From: Micromonospora sp. C28SCA-DRY-2
GTDB lineage: Bacteria; Actinomycetota; Actinomycetes; Mycobacteriales; Micromonosporaceae
NCBI RefSeq assembly: GCF_030519475.1
Contig: NZ_JAUMKD010000006.1
Coordinates: 186,001-250,000 of the forward strand
DNA: 64,000 bases
Direction of reading: 5' to 3'
Below the pieces are notes generated by a model. That model did no database searches. It was not told the origin of the DNA and worked only from the letters and a program-made list of their open reading frames with translations. The position numbers and the translations under genes are program-made. Each line of letters begins with the position of its first letter. The stretch's first letter is position 1. Positions 42,494 through 51,080 of the stretch are shown here, piece by piece.

Positions 42494-42543
42494 GTACCAG
42501 GAGTGAGCGAAGCGGGCCTGCAGTTGCGAACAGGGGTGAGCCA
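42490..42543 (+). repeat. Single diverged mini-ORF-like unit joined in frame to hsdM
   Basis: These 54 bp begin GTGAGT in the hsdS stop codon and encode STRSERSGPAVANRGEP, clearly similar to the array peptide MSARSAAQRSPAVANERQAR (shared RS and PAVAN). Being a multiple of three and lacking a stop, it runs into the hsdM frame, so hsdM could start at 42490 (519 residues) or 42544. Confidence 0.65.
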
Positions 42544-44049
42544 GTGAGCAGTCCGGATTCGCGCCGGCTGGTGCAGAAGCTGTGGAACTACTGTGATGTG
42601 CTGCGCGACGATGGCGTCTCGACCATCGACTACGTGGAGCAGCTCACGTTCTTGCTGTTCCTCAAGATGGCCGACGAGCGGGCCCGGCGTCCGCTGAGGC
42701 CGGAGCAGATCGTGCCGGACGAGTTGAGTTGGCAGACGCTGCTCGACGCCGAAGGCGACGCGTTGGAGGTGCAGTACCGCCACATCCTCACCGGGCTAGC
42801 CCGCGAGGAGGGCACCCTCGGCACCATCTTCCGCAAGGCGCAGAACAAGATCCAGGATCCGGCAAAGCTCAAGCGGCTCATCGTCGACCTGATCGACAAG
42901 GAGGAGTGGTCGAGCACCGGGGTCGACGTCAAGGGCGATGCCTACGAGGAGCTGCTCGCCAAGGGCGCTGAGGACACTAAGTCCGGTGCCGGGCAGTACT
43001 TCACGCCCCGCGCGCTGACCGTTGCGATGGTCGACTGTATGTTGCCGACGCCGGACGACACGATCACCGACCCGGCCTGCGGCACCGGCGGCTTCCTGCT
43101 CGCCGCGTTCGACCACATCCAGCGTCACCACGGCAGCTCGCTCACTCCCGACCAGCGGCGCCGGCTGGCCAACGGCGCGATCACCGGCACCGAGCTGGTC
43201 GACGGCACCGCTCGGCTTGCGGCGATGAACATGCTGCTGCACGGCATCGGCATCCCCAACGGCCCCTCGCTCATCAGCGTGAGGGACTCGCTGAGCCGCG
43301 AGCCTGACCGGCGGGTCAGCTTGGTGCTCGCCAACCCGCCGTTCGGCCGCAGCTCCTCGATTCGGATGATCGGCGAGGACGGCCGGTCCACGCGCGAGGA
43401 GCGGGAGATTGAGCGGGCGGACTTCTGGGCCACCACCGCCAACAAGCAGCTCAACTTTGTCCAGCACATCGCGTCGCAATTGGAGATCGACGGTCGGGCA
43501 GCTGTCGTCCTGCCGGACAACGTGCTTTTCGAGGGTGGCGCGGGGGAGACCATCCGCCGCCGGCTGCTCAAGCAGTACGACCTGCACACCCTGCTGCGAC
43601 TGCCCACCGGCATTTTCTACGCCGGCGGGGTGAAGGCCAACGTGCTGTTCTTCGAGCGCAAGCGAGCCCGCGAGGAGCCGTGGACCCAAAAACTCTGGGT
43701 GTACGACTTCCGGACCAACCAGCACTTCACCTTGAAGCAGAACCCGCTGCGCCGAGAGCACCTCCAGGACTTCGTGGATTGCTACCTGCCGGGTAAGGAT
43801 CGCTCGCAACGAGTGGAGACCGAGCGGTTCCGGGCCTTCACCTACGAGGAGTTGATCGCCCGGGACAAGGTCAACCTCGACATCACGTGGCTGAAGGATG
43901 CCTCGCTGGAGGACGCAGACGCGTTGCTGCCGCCGGAGGTCATCGCACAAGAAATCGTGGAAGACCTTCAATCGGCGCTACGTGAGTTCGCTGCCATCGC
44001 AGACGCCCTGAGCGCTGTAAGCAGCCACCGGGACACGGGTCCGGCATAG
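42544..44049 (+). CDS. hsdM: Type I restriction-modification DNA methyltransferase subunit M
   Basis: HsdM methylates adenine N6 with S-adenosylmethionine in the M2S complex. The 501-residue protein has the N-terminal HsdM helical domain (VQKLWNYCDVLRDDGVSTID, YVEQLTFLLFLKMADERARR) and the AGAGQYFTPR-like segment KSGAGQYFTPRAL. Motif I DPACGTGGFLLAAF starts at about 176 and motif IV NPPF at 264-267. The GTG at 42544 has AGGGGTGA upstream; a coupled start at 42490 is possible. The order R-S-M is less usual than R-M-S or M-S-R. The AIPR gene follows after 11 bp. Confidence 0.95.
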   Translation: MSSPDSRRLVQKLWNYCDVLRDDGVSTIDYVEQLTFLLFLKMADERARRPLRPEQIVPDELSWQTLLDAEGDALEVQYRHILTGLAREEGTLGTIFRKAQNKIQDPAKLKRLIVDLIDKEEWSSTGVDVKGDAYEELLAKGAEDTKSGAGQYFTPRALTVAMVDCMLPTPDDTITDPACGTGGFLLAAFDHIQRHHGSSLTPDQRRRLANGAITGTELVDGTARLAAMNMLLHGIGIPNGPSLISVRDSLSREPDRRVSLVLANPPFGRSSSIRMIGEDGRSTREEREIERADFWATTANKQLNFVQHIASQLEIDGRAAVVLPDNVLFEGGAGETIRRRLLKQYDLHTLLRLPTGIFYAGGVKANVLFFERKRAREEPWTQKLWVYDFRTNQHFTLKQNPLRREHLQDFVDCYLPGKDRSQRVETERFRAFTYEELIARDKVNLDITWLKDASLEDADALLPPEVIAQEIVEDLQSALREFAAIADALSAVSSHRDTGPA

Positions 44050-44060
44050 GAGAGTCGCAG

Positions 44061-46145
44061 ATGAACCCCCTCCAGGTGCGTCATGTACGCGAGGCGCTGG
44101 TACGTCAGTTCGACGGCCAAATCGACCTGAGTGACCTAGATGACAAGGCGCCAGCTAGGCACCGTGAGCAGGCATTTCTCTCTCGCGCCTTGGCGGCGAT
44201 GGCGGTCCAGCACCTTGCCGGCGTCGGGCCGACAGAGGCGGCAGCCGCCGTCATCGACGGCTTCGACGACTGGGGGATCGACGCCGTCGCGGTCAGTGAC
44301 GAGGTGCCGCACGTCTGGCTCGTGCAGGCCAAATGGAGCGATAGCGGTAACGCATCCTTGGACCAAGCCAGCGCATTGAAGTTCAAACAAGGGTTCGACC
44401 TGCTTCTGCGAGAAGAGTATGCGCTCTTCAACAAGCGGTTCCAGGCGTTGGCGGATAGGGTAGATAGGGCCTTCAGTGAGGGCGACATCAAGATCACCCT
44501 TGTCGTCGCGTTGCTCGGCCGCCCCGTGCTTGCTGAGGCGGTCAACTTCGTCGTCGAGCAGGCCCGCAAGGAAACGGAGCCGATGACCGACGTCAAGGTC
44601 ATGGGGTTGAGTGACTTCCACGAGTTGGTCCGAGCGGGCGTCGGCGAGCCCAAGATCTCCCTCGCTGCCCGACTCGATGGTTTCGCTTCAGTGCCGGAAC
44701 CCTTCAAGGCCTACTACGGGACGATGTACGCGGGTGAGGTCGCAGCGTGGTATGAGGAGCACGGTGATCGATTGTTTGCCAAAAACATTCGCACTTCTCT
44801 CGGATTGACTAGCGTCAATCGCAGCATCACGGAGACACTGGTCAAGCGTCCGGATTACTTCTGGTACTTCAACAATGGCATCACCGTGCTGTGTGACAGT
44901 GTCCGGCGCACCGCGAAGTTCGCGAACTCTGCGGGCGGCCCAGGAGACTTCGTGCTGAGCGGTGTCAGCGTCGTCAACGGCGCGCAAACCGTTGCCGCCA
45001 TTCACGACGCAGTGCGGCAGGCACCTGACACTGCGAGCGGGGGACGCGTCTGGGTTCGTCTGATCTCGCTCGAGGGCTGCCCCGAGGGCTTTGCCACCGA
45101 GGTGACGCAGGCGACCAACACGCAGAATCAGGTCAAGGCCCGTGACTACGCCGCACTGGACGAGCGGCAGGCGAGGCTGCGCGACGACTTTGCCTTATCC
45201 CTGCACAAGACGTACGTGTACAAGCGGGGCGACGTCGATCCGACAGCGGACGCTGGATGTTCCATCGTGGAGGCGGCGACAGCGCTGTCGTGCGCGCACC
45301 GCAATCCCGAACTGGCGATGCGGGCCAAGCAGAACCAAGAACTTCTGTGGGAGTTCGGTGCGAATGGTAGCTACCACCTGCTCTTTGGCCCCCAGCCATC
45401 TGCATACCGGGTCTGGCGCTCAGTTCTTGTCCTTCGGGCCGTTCTGGCTCACCTCGTTGCGGGCGATGGCGCGAGGGAAGGTCGGGCAGCTCAGGTCGCT
45501 GAGCATGGGGATCTGCTGATCGCGCACCTAGTGATGCAGCAAGTCGTGAACGAGCCGTTCGATGACCGGGCTGCTGACTGGGATCGTGTGCTGACGATGG
45601 TTCCGGCTTTGACCGACGCCGCGCTCGAGTGGTTGATCTATCATTTCGACGCCGAGTACCCGAGCAGTTCGGCACTCGTGACCTTCAAACATCCACAGAA
45701 GTGTCGACAGCTCGTCGAACTGGTCCTTGAGTCAGTGCTGAGTGGGCGGCCGCGTCCTGACCTACCCGCGGAGTACAGCCCAGCGCCGAAGGAGACTGAG
45801 CGGAAGGCGGCGGCAGTCGCCGTCATCGTGAACTCCGGGATGGTCGCCGACGGCGCCGCCGTCGAGTTCCGGGCCGTAACCGGACCCGAGCGGAGAGCGC
45901 TGTTGCCCTGGATTGCGAGTGATCCACGCCGTGGGCAGGCCACCTGGGTCAACGATCGTCGTCGCCCGCTGCTCTGGGCCGCTGACGGGAAGCAGTACTC
46001 GCCTACCGGGTTAACCATGCAGATGCTCAAGATGGCGCCGGGGGAGCCGCCAAAGGCGGTGCAGGGGACCACTCGGTGGTTTGTCCCCGGGCAGGGCTCC
46101 CTCGCTGCGATAGCTGACCAGATCCGTGCTGCAGAAGTCGATTAG
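44061..46145 (+). CDS. AIPR (abortive infection) protein with nuclease-like N-terminus and RAMA-like C-terminus
   Basis: The 694-residue protein matches the AIPR phage-resistance family. Its N-terminus has a Mrr-like PD-(D/E)XK pattern: Asp74 in DDWGIDAVAV and Gln89-Ala-Lys91 in VWLVQAKWS. The AIPR core follows (AKNIRTSLGL, RPDYFWYFNNGITVLCDSVR, GVSVVNGAQTVAAIHDAV, TQATNTQNQVKARDYAALDE). The last 100 residues contain PLLWAADGKQYSPTGLTMQM and PPKAVQGTTRWFV, resembling the RAMA/DUF4357 domain often attached to methylases. It is the fourth gene of the hsd operon, with AGGAGAG before the ATG. It may act as a back-up nuclease or suicide effector; that is inference. Confidence 0.85.
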   Translation: MNPLQVRHVREALVRQFDGQIDLSDLDDKAPARHREQAFLSRALAAMAVQHLAGVGPTEAAAAVIDGFDDWGIDAVAVSDEVPHVWLVQAKWSDSGNASLDQASALKFKQGFDLLLREEYALFNKRFQALADRVDRAFSEGDIKITLVVALLGRPVLAEAVNFVVEQARKETEPMTDVKVMGLSDFHELVRAGVGEPKISLAARLDGFASVPEPFKAYYGTMYAGEVAAWYEEHGDRLFAKNIRTSLGLTSVNRSITETLVKRPDYFWYFNNGITVLCDSVRRTAKFANSAGGPGDFVLSGVSVVNGAQTVAAIHDAVRQAPDTASGGRVWVRLISLEGCPEGFATEVTQATNTQNQVKARDYAALDERQARLRDDFALSLHKTYVYKRGDVDPTADAGCSIVEAATALSCAHRNPELAMRAKQNQELLWEFGANGSYHLLFGPQPSAYRVWRSVLVLRAVLAHLVAGDGAREGRAAQVAEHGDLLIAHLVMQQVVNEPFDDRAADWDRVLTMVPALTDAALEWLIYHFDAEYPSSSALVTFKHPQKCRQLVELVLESVLSGRPRPDLPAEYSPAPKETERKAAAVAVIVNSGMVADGAAVEFRAVTGPERRALLPWIASDPRRGQATWVNDRRRPLLWAADGKQYSPTGLTMQMLKMAPGEPPKAVQGTTRWFVPGQGSLAAIADQIRAAEVD

Positions 46146-46157
46146 ACGTTTCACGGG

Positions 46158-46586
46158 TCAGCTCGGTTCGACGACCACCACCGGGATCTCGCGGTCGGTC
46201 TGCTGCTGGTAGCCGGCGTACGTGGGGAAGACGCCGGTCATCACCTGCCACAGCCGCTGCCGCTCCGCGCCGGTGGCGGTCCGCGCCCGTGCGACGAACT
46301 TCTCCGCGCCGACCTGCACCCGCACCTCCGGGTCGGCGCACAGGTTCAGGTACCAGTTCGGGTGCCGCGTCGCCCCGCCGTTGGAGGCGACCAGCAGGTA
46401 GCGGTCGCCGTCGCGGCCGTAGATCAGCGCGGTGCGGCGCAGCGTGCCGGACCGGCGTCCCCGGGTGGTGAGCAGCAGGGTGTCGTAGCCGTGGTACTTC
46501 CCGCCGTCCGCGCCGTCGGTCTCCAGGTAGCGGCGCACGTGGCTGGCGACCCACCCGACCGGGCTGTCCTCAATGGTCTCGGCCAT
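46158..46586 (-). CDS. Nitroreductase/quinone reductase family protein (F420/deazaflavin type)
   Basis: The 142-residue protein matches the deazaflavin-dependent nitroreductase family (DDN, PF04075): WVASHVRRYLETDGADGGKY, then the diagnostic TLLLTTRGRRSGTLRRTALI, and the loop GDRYLLVASNGGATRHPNWY. Members use F420H2 to reduce quinones or nitro compounds. The ATG at 46586 is used. It converges with the AIPR gene, marking the right edge of the defence island. Confidence 0.92.
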   Translation of the reverse strand: MAETIEDSPVGWVASHVRRYLETDGADGGKYHGYDTLLLTTRGRRSGTLRRTALIYGRDGDRYLLVASNGGATRHPNWYLNLCADPEVRVQVGAEKFVARARTATGAERQRLWQVMTGVFPTYAGYQQQTDREIPVVVVEPS

Positions 46587-46604
46587 CGGACCAGGGTAGC
46601 CGGC

Positions 46605-47093
46605 TTACTGGTAGTCGGCGGTGCTCCGGACGGCACCGAACCGGGGGAAGATCCGGCCGACCGCGAAGTCGTGCTCGTCGGCGGCGAAGCCGGACATCGC
46701 GTCGGCGACGAACTCCAGCTCGTAGCCGTGGTCGCTGGCCGCGCGGGCGGTCGACTCGACGCCCATCGTGGTCACCAGGCCGGCGAGCACGACGGTGTCG
46801 ACCCCGCGCTGGCGCAGCCGCTCGTCCAGGTCGGTGCCGTGGAAGGCGCCGACGGTGCGCTTGACCACCACGATGTCGCCGGGCGCGACCAGGTCCTCGG
46901 CGAAGTCACTGCCGGGTGGCTGTTCGGCGACGCCCGGCCGCTCGACCCGGACCTGCACCACCGGCTCGCCCGCGGCCCGGAACGCGGCGGCGAGCCGCCG
47001 GCACCGGTCGAGGACCTCGGCGCCGGTGTGCGGAGCCAGGTCCAGGGCGATGATCCGGGGCATCAGGTCGATCAGCACGAGGGCACGGGTCAC
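46605..47093 (-). CDS. Isochorismatase-like hydrolase lacking the catalytic Cys
   Basis: The 162-residue protein has the isochorismatase-like fold: catalytic Asp in LVLIDLMPR, catalytic Lys in IVVVKRTVGAFHGTDLDERL, and the helix GLVTTMGVESTARAASDHGY. In Cys hydrolases that helix has T-D-x-C-V; here it reads TTMGV, so the nucleophilic Cys is missing. The protein may be an isochorismatase-type enzyme (which needs no Cys) or inactive. The GTG at 47093 lies six bases after TATGAT, indicating a leaderless transcript. The nitroreductase gene follows 18 bp after its stop. Confidence 0.8.
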   Translation of the reverse strand: MTRALVLIDLMPRIIALDLAPHTGAEVLDRCRRLAAAFRAAGEPVVQVRVERPGVAEQPPGSDFAEDLVAPGDIVVVKRTVGAFHGTDLDERLRQRGVDTVVLAGLVTTMGVESTARAASDHGYELEFVADAMSGFAADEHDFAVGRIFPRFGAVRSTADYQ

Positions 47094-47105
47094 CTGATGA
47101 TCATA
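47094..47105 (-). promoter_or_regulatory. Leaderless -10 element of the isochorismatase-like gene
   Basis: Minus-strand TATGAT (47105-47100), close to the TATAAT ideal, is followed by CATCAG and the GTG start at 47093. Confidence 0.6.
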
Positions 47106-47152
47106 TGTCGTCGGTCTCGGCCCGCTCGCCGCGCCCGGTTGCCGGGACCGGA

Positions 47153-47181
47153 CCCGGGCCACGGGGCAACCGTGGCCCGGG
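47153..47181 (-). terminator. Terminator after the MFS drug-exporter gene
   Basis: CCCGGGCCACGG (47153-47164) and CCGTGGCCCGGG (47170-47181) form a perfect 12-bp stem with a 5-nt loop, 7 bp past the MFS stop codon. Confidence 0.85.
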
Positions 47182-47188
47182 GGTGTGG

Positions 47189-48649
47189 TCACTGCGACGC
47201 CGGGACCGGCACCAGCTCGTCGGCGCCGGCCGGCACGCCCAGGGCCGTCGGCTGCTCGGTCATCCGGCGCCGGCGGCCGGACGGGACGGCCAGGGCCGCG
47301 GCCATGGCGGCCAGGGCCAGTGCGGTGAGGACCAGGAAGCCGAGGGTGAACCCGGCCTCCCGGGGCAGGCCGTTGGCCTGCGGGTGGGCGGTGATGATGC
47401 CGCTGACCACGGCCGCGCCGATCGCGCCGCCGATGGTACGGATGTTGGCGTTCATCCCGGACGCCACGCCGGTCTGCCCGGCCGGGACGTTCTGCACCAC
47501 CAGGTTGGCCATCGAGGCGAACGCCAGCCCGACCCCGATCCCGAAGAGGCCGGCGGTGAGGGCGACCTGCCAGCGGGCGTCGTGCGCGACGGTCAGCAGG
47601 GCGAGCGCGACGGCGTTGATCGCGGCGCCGCTGACCAGCTGCGCCTTGGCGCTGAACCGGGCCTCCAGCCGGCCGCTGACCACCCCGGCCAGGAACATGG
47701 TGACCAGCATCGGCAGCATCAGCAGACCGGCCTCGGTGACGCTGGCGCCGAAGCCGTACCCGGCGACGGTGGGGGTCTGCGCGAACTGCGGCAGGAACGC
47801 GAAGAGGGCCATCATCGACCCGCCGTAGAGCAGAGCGGCCAGGTTGGTCGTCCAGACCGCCGGCAGGCGCATCATCCGCATGTCGATCAGCGGGTTCCGG
47901 GAGCGCACCTCGGCCACCAGCCAGCCGGCCAGCAACACGGTGGCGAGCGCCAGCAGCCCGAGCACCGGGGCCGAGGTCCAGCCCCAGGTGGTGGCCTTGC
48001 TGATCGGCAGCAGCAGCGCCACCAGCCCGGCGGAGAGCAGCACCGCGGCGAGCCGGCTGATCCGGCCCGGGGTGCGGACCGGCGACTCGGGCACGAAGCG
48101 GTGCGCGGCCAGCGCGGTCAGGCCGACGACCACCATCGGGATCCAGAACAGCCAGCGGTAGTCGAGCGCGGCCACGATCGGCCCGGCCAGCACCACGCCG
48201 ACGCCGCTGCCGGCGGCGATGATCGCGGAGATGGCGCCGACGGCCGAGGAGACCCGCGCCGCGGGGAACTCGTCGCGGATGATGCCGAACGAGAGCGGGA
48301 AGACCGCGCCGCCGATGCCCTGCACGACCCTGGCGGCGATCAGCACGCCGATGCTGGGCGCGACCGCCGCGAGCAGGCAGCCGACGGCGAGCGCGGCGAG
48401 CGAGACGACGAGCATCCGCCCCTTGCCGACCATGTCGCCGACCCGGCCGAGGATCGGCGTGAAGATCGAGGCCGAGAGCAGGTACGCGGTCAGCACCCAG
48501 GTGACGGTGTTCTGTGAGGTGTGCAGGTCGTGCTGGATGGTGGGCAGCACCGGGGTGATCAGCGACTGGAGCATCGCGAAGAACCCGGTGCCGGCGGCGA
48601 GGACGAGGAAGGTCAGCCGACGCGAGCCGCGTCGGAGTGTCACTGCCAC
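47189..48649 (-). CDS. MFS drug exporter, DHA2 (EmrB/QacA) type
   Basis: The 486-residue protein has fourteen predicted helices. Family segments include LQSLITPVLPTIQHDLHTSQ with TVTWVLTAYLLSASIFTPIL (helices 1-2), GRVGDMVGKGRML as motif A, and the helix-5 region GSGVGVVLAGPIVAAL similar to the antiporter motif C. It probably exports toxic compounds by H+ antiport. It is divergent from a TetR gene with a shared operator region, the classic drug-efflux arrangement. The start at 48649 is GTG. Confidence 0.92.
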   Translation of the reverse strand: MAVTLRRGSRRLTFLVLAAGTGFFAMLQSLITPVLPTIQHDLHTSQNTVTWVLTAYLLSASIFTPILGRVGDMVGKGRMLVVSLAALAVGCLLAAVAPSIGVLIAARVVQGIGGAVFPLSFGIIRDEFPAARVSSAVGAISAIIAAGSGVGVVLAGPIVAALDYRWLFWIPMVVVGLTALAAHRFVPESPVRTPGRISRLAAVLLSAGLVALLLPISKATTWGWTSAPVLGLLALATVLLAGWLVAEVRSRNPLIDMRMMRLPAVWTTNLAALLYGGSMMALFAFLPQFAQTPTVAGYGFGASVTEAGLLMLPMLVTMFLAGVVSGRLEARFSAKAQLVSGAAINAVALALLTVAHDARWQVALTAGLFGIGVGLAFASMANLVVQNVPAGQTGVASGMNANIRTIGGAIGAAVVSGIITAHPQANGLPREAGFTLGFLVLTALALAAMAAALAVPSGRRRRMTEQPTALGVPAGADELVPVPASQ

Positions 48650-48802
48650 GGTGGGACTCCAGGAGTCGAGGTACCGGAGCCGGGCGACGGCGGTCGGCCG
48701 GCGTGGTCGTGTGGTCGGTGGGCCGTCGATCGCGCGCGGGGATCGGGCCGGAGCCGGAGTAAGCTATCCGGAGGCACGGCTCCGGTCAGTTCCGGAGGGG
48801 TG

Positions 48803-48823
48803 CCTCCATTAAACTAGCGGAGG
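48803..48823. promoter_or_regulatory. Operator-like inverted repeat between MFS and TetR genes
   Basis: CCTCC (48803-48807) and GGAGG (48819-48823) flank ATTAAACTAGC, an A/T-rich core holding -10-like hexamers for both directions (TAAACT on +, TAGTTT on -). More GGAGG/CCTCC boxes surround it (48790-48833). A TetR dimer bound here would block both promoters. Confidence 0.5.
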
Positions 48824-48862
48824 GGCTCCTCCGGATGCAACCGACGAGGGGTGACGTACGCC

Positions 48863-49438
48863 ATGACCAGCGGTGAAGACTTGCCGGCGGTCTTCGCGCG
48901 GCGCCCCAAACGGGCCGACGCCCGGCGCAACTACGACGCCCTGGTGGCCGCCGCCCGGGAGTCGTTCGCCGAGGCCGGGGCCGGCGCCTCGCTGGAGGAG
49001 GTCGCCCGGCGGGCCAAGGTCGGCATCGGCACCCTCTACCGGCACTTCCCGACCCGGCGCGAACTCTTCGAGGCGGTCTACGTCGACGAGGTCCAGGCGC
49101 TGTCCCGCTCCGCGGCCGACCTGGCCGGCCTGCCGCCGTGGGACGCGCTGGTGGCCTGGCTGCACCGGTTCGTCGGCTACGTGGCCACCAAGCGGGCGCT
49201 CGCCGAGGAACTGGTGCACGACTCGGAGGTCTTCCGTACCTGCCGGACCGAGATCTACGCGGCCGGCGAGCCGATGCTGCGCCGGGCGCAGGCCGCCGGC
49301 GCGGTGCGGTCGGACGTCTCCTTCGACGACGTGCTGCGGCTGATCAGCGGCCTCACCATGGCCCAGTTCACCGCGCCGGAGCAGCGCGACCGGGTGCTCG
49401 GCATCGCCCTCGACGGCCTGCGGCGGCCGGCCGGCTGA
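48863..49438 (+). CDS. TetR family regulator of the divergent exporter
   Basis: The 191-residue protein has a TetR helix-turn-helix (RRNYDALVAAARESFAEAGA, GASLEEVARRAKVGIGTLYR, HFPTRRELF) and a TetR_C_33/SBT-type C-terminal domain (EELVHDSEVFRTCRTEIYAA). It likely senses a drug exported by the MFS protein and represses both genes. The ATG at 48863 follows GAGGGG at a somewhat long spacing; a GTG at 48851 is an alternative. Confidence 0.88.
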   Translation: MTSGEDLPAVFARRPKRADARRNYDALVAAARESFAEAGAGASLEEVARRAKVGIGTLYRHFPTRRELFEAVYVDEVQALSRSAADLAGLPPWDALVAWLHRFVGYVATKRALAEELVHDSEVFRTCRTEIYAAGEPMLRRAQAAGAVRSDVSFDDVLRLISGLTMAQFTAPEQRDRVLGIALDGLRRPAG

Positions 49439-49447
49439 CCCCGCCGC

Positions 49448-50812
49448 TCAGGGGTCGACCAGCAGCAGCCACTCGTCGTCGAGCCGGCGCACCACGGTCC
49501 CCTCGGGCCAGGTGTGCGGCCCGGTGGCGGTCGCCCGGGCCTGGTCGACCAGCGGCCGGCGGGCCAGCGTCGCCGCGTCGAAACTGACCGGGCCGAGGAA
49601 CCGCGCCCGGCCGAAGTTGGCCGCCCCGGCGAACCGGGCCCCCTCGAACCACGCCTCCGCGCCGAACACCGCCCACCGGAACAGGGCCAGGTCGGCGAAG
49701 TGGGCCCGGCGGAACCCGGCGTAGCCGGCGAACTCGGCCCGCTCGACGGAGACGCCGCCGTGGAACACCGCCTCCCGGAAGGTGGCGCTGCCGGTGAACC
49801 GGGACCGGTCGAGGGTCACCGGCCGGTGGAACGTCGCGCCGCGGGCCGACACCCGGTGGAACTCGGCCCGGCGGGCCGAGAGCGCGCCGCCGACCGTGGC
49901 GCCGGTGAAGCTGGCCGTCCCGGTCACCCGGGCGCCGTCCAGGACGATCTCCGCGTCGCCGGCGAGGTCGTCGCAGACCAGGTCGTCGAAGCTGGCGCCG
50001 AGCGCGAGCCGGCCGTGCACGCTCGCGCCGGCGAAGCTGGTGGTGCCGGCGCAGACCGCGCCGGTGAGGTCCGCGTCGACCAGGGTGCAGCCGCTCGCGT
50101 CGAAGCCGGCCAGCCGCGCCCCGGTCAGGTCCAGGGTGACGCCGGGCCAGTGCCCCGGGTCGTCCGCCCGCAGGTGCCGGGTGAGCAGTCGCTGCGCGGT
50201 GCGCCGCACCTCGTCCTCGCGCGGGTCGTCGGTCGGCGGCGGCATCCGCAGGTACGCGCAGAGCACCGCCGTGATGGTCTGCCGCTGCGCCGGGTTGTCC
50301 TGCCCGAGCCGCTCCAGCGCGTACAGGCCGCCGAGGCGGACCGCGGCGGTGTCGCTGCCGAGCAGCTCGACCGCGCGGGTGTAGAGCTCGGTGAGCCGTC
50401 GCTCGGCGGCGTCGTGCTCGGCCGCCTCGGCCTGGCGGTCCTGGTGCCGCGCGGCCGCCTCGGCGACCGACTCGGCGTGCGCCTGCACCCGCTCCCGGTG
50501 CGCCTGGTCCCGCGCGGCCACCGCCTCCTGGTGGCGCTGCGCGCGTTCGCCGATCCACTGCCGGCGGGCGGCGAGCAGCAGCGCCAGCCCGCCGCCGGTG
50601 CCGGCCACCACGGTCAGCCCGGTGCGGATGGCGTCGATCCGCAGGCTGGCCCGGGTGTCCGGCTGGGCGGCCCGGTCGGCCTCGCCGAGCAGCCAGTCCA
50701 GCACCAGCCAGCCGAGCAGGGCGGCGAGGAGCAGGCCGACCAGGACCAGCCACCACGGCATCACCCGTAGGCGCTCGTCGCGGGGTGGAGTCTCGGGCAC
50801 GGCCCACAGCAT
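49448..50812 (-). CDS. Membrane-anchored pentapeptide-repeat protein
   Basis: The 454-residue protein has two N-terminal membrane helices (MPWWLVLVGLLLAALLGWLV; LTVVAGTGGGLALLLAA) and a charged coiled coil (about residues 80-150, rich in QAHRERVQAHAESV-type heptads). An EAL-like helical segment with AVRLGGLYALERLGQD follows. From about 235 come pentapeptide repeats of the A(D/N)LXX/AxFxx kind (TGARLAGFDASGCTLVDADL and onwards) forming a right-handed quadrilateral beta-helix. This architecture is common in actinobacteria; the function is unknown. The ATG at 50812 gives MLWAVPETPP; a GTG at 50800 is equally possible. Confidence 0.82.
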   Translation of the reverse strand: MLWAVPETPPRDERLRVMPWWLVLVGLLLAALLGWLVLDWLLGEADRAAQPDTRASLRIDAIRTGLTVVAGTGGGLALLLAARRQWIGERAQRHQEAVAARDQAHRERVQAHAESVAEAAARHQDRQAEAAEHDAAERRLTELYTRAVELLGSDTAAVRLGGLYALERLGQDNPAQRQTITAVLCAYLRMPPPTDDPREDEVRRTAQRLLTRHLRADDPGHWPGVTLDLTGARLAGFDASGCTLVDADLTGAVCAGTTSFAGASVHGRLALGASFDDLVCDDLAGDAEIVLDGARVTGTASFTGATVGGALSARRAEFHRVSARGATFHRPVTLDRSRFTGSATFREAVFHGGVSVERAEFAGYAGFRRAHFADLALFRWAVFGAEAWFEGARFAGAANFGRARFLGPVSFDAATLARRPLVDQARATATGPHTWPEGTVVRRLDDEWLLLVDP

Positions 50813-51080
50813 GCCATCCGGCCCGGCCACCCCGGGTGCCCGTCGCGGCCGACCGCTTGCCGCGGCCCGGCAATCCCTTGCCGGGCACGGGAAAGCCGCC
50901 GTCCCTTGTGGAGACTCGCGAGGCGAAATGCCGGTTTGCATGCTTCGCGGAACAACGGGTTACCAGCGCGTAACTTTGCATTGACGTTTCTGGATTGTGA
51001 CGCGCATCATCGTCGCACGGTCGATCGGAAACCCACCCGTCTCCCCGGTTCGCCGGGTGCCTCCCGCCGGAGGTGCAGCC

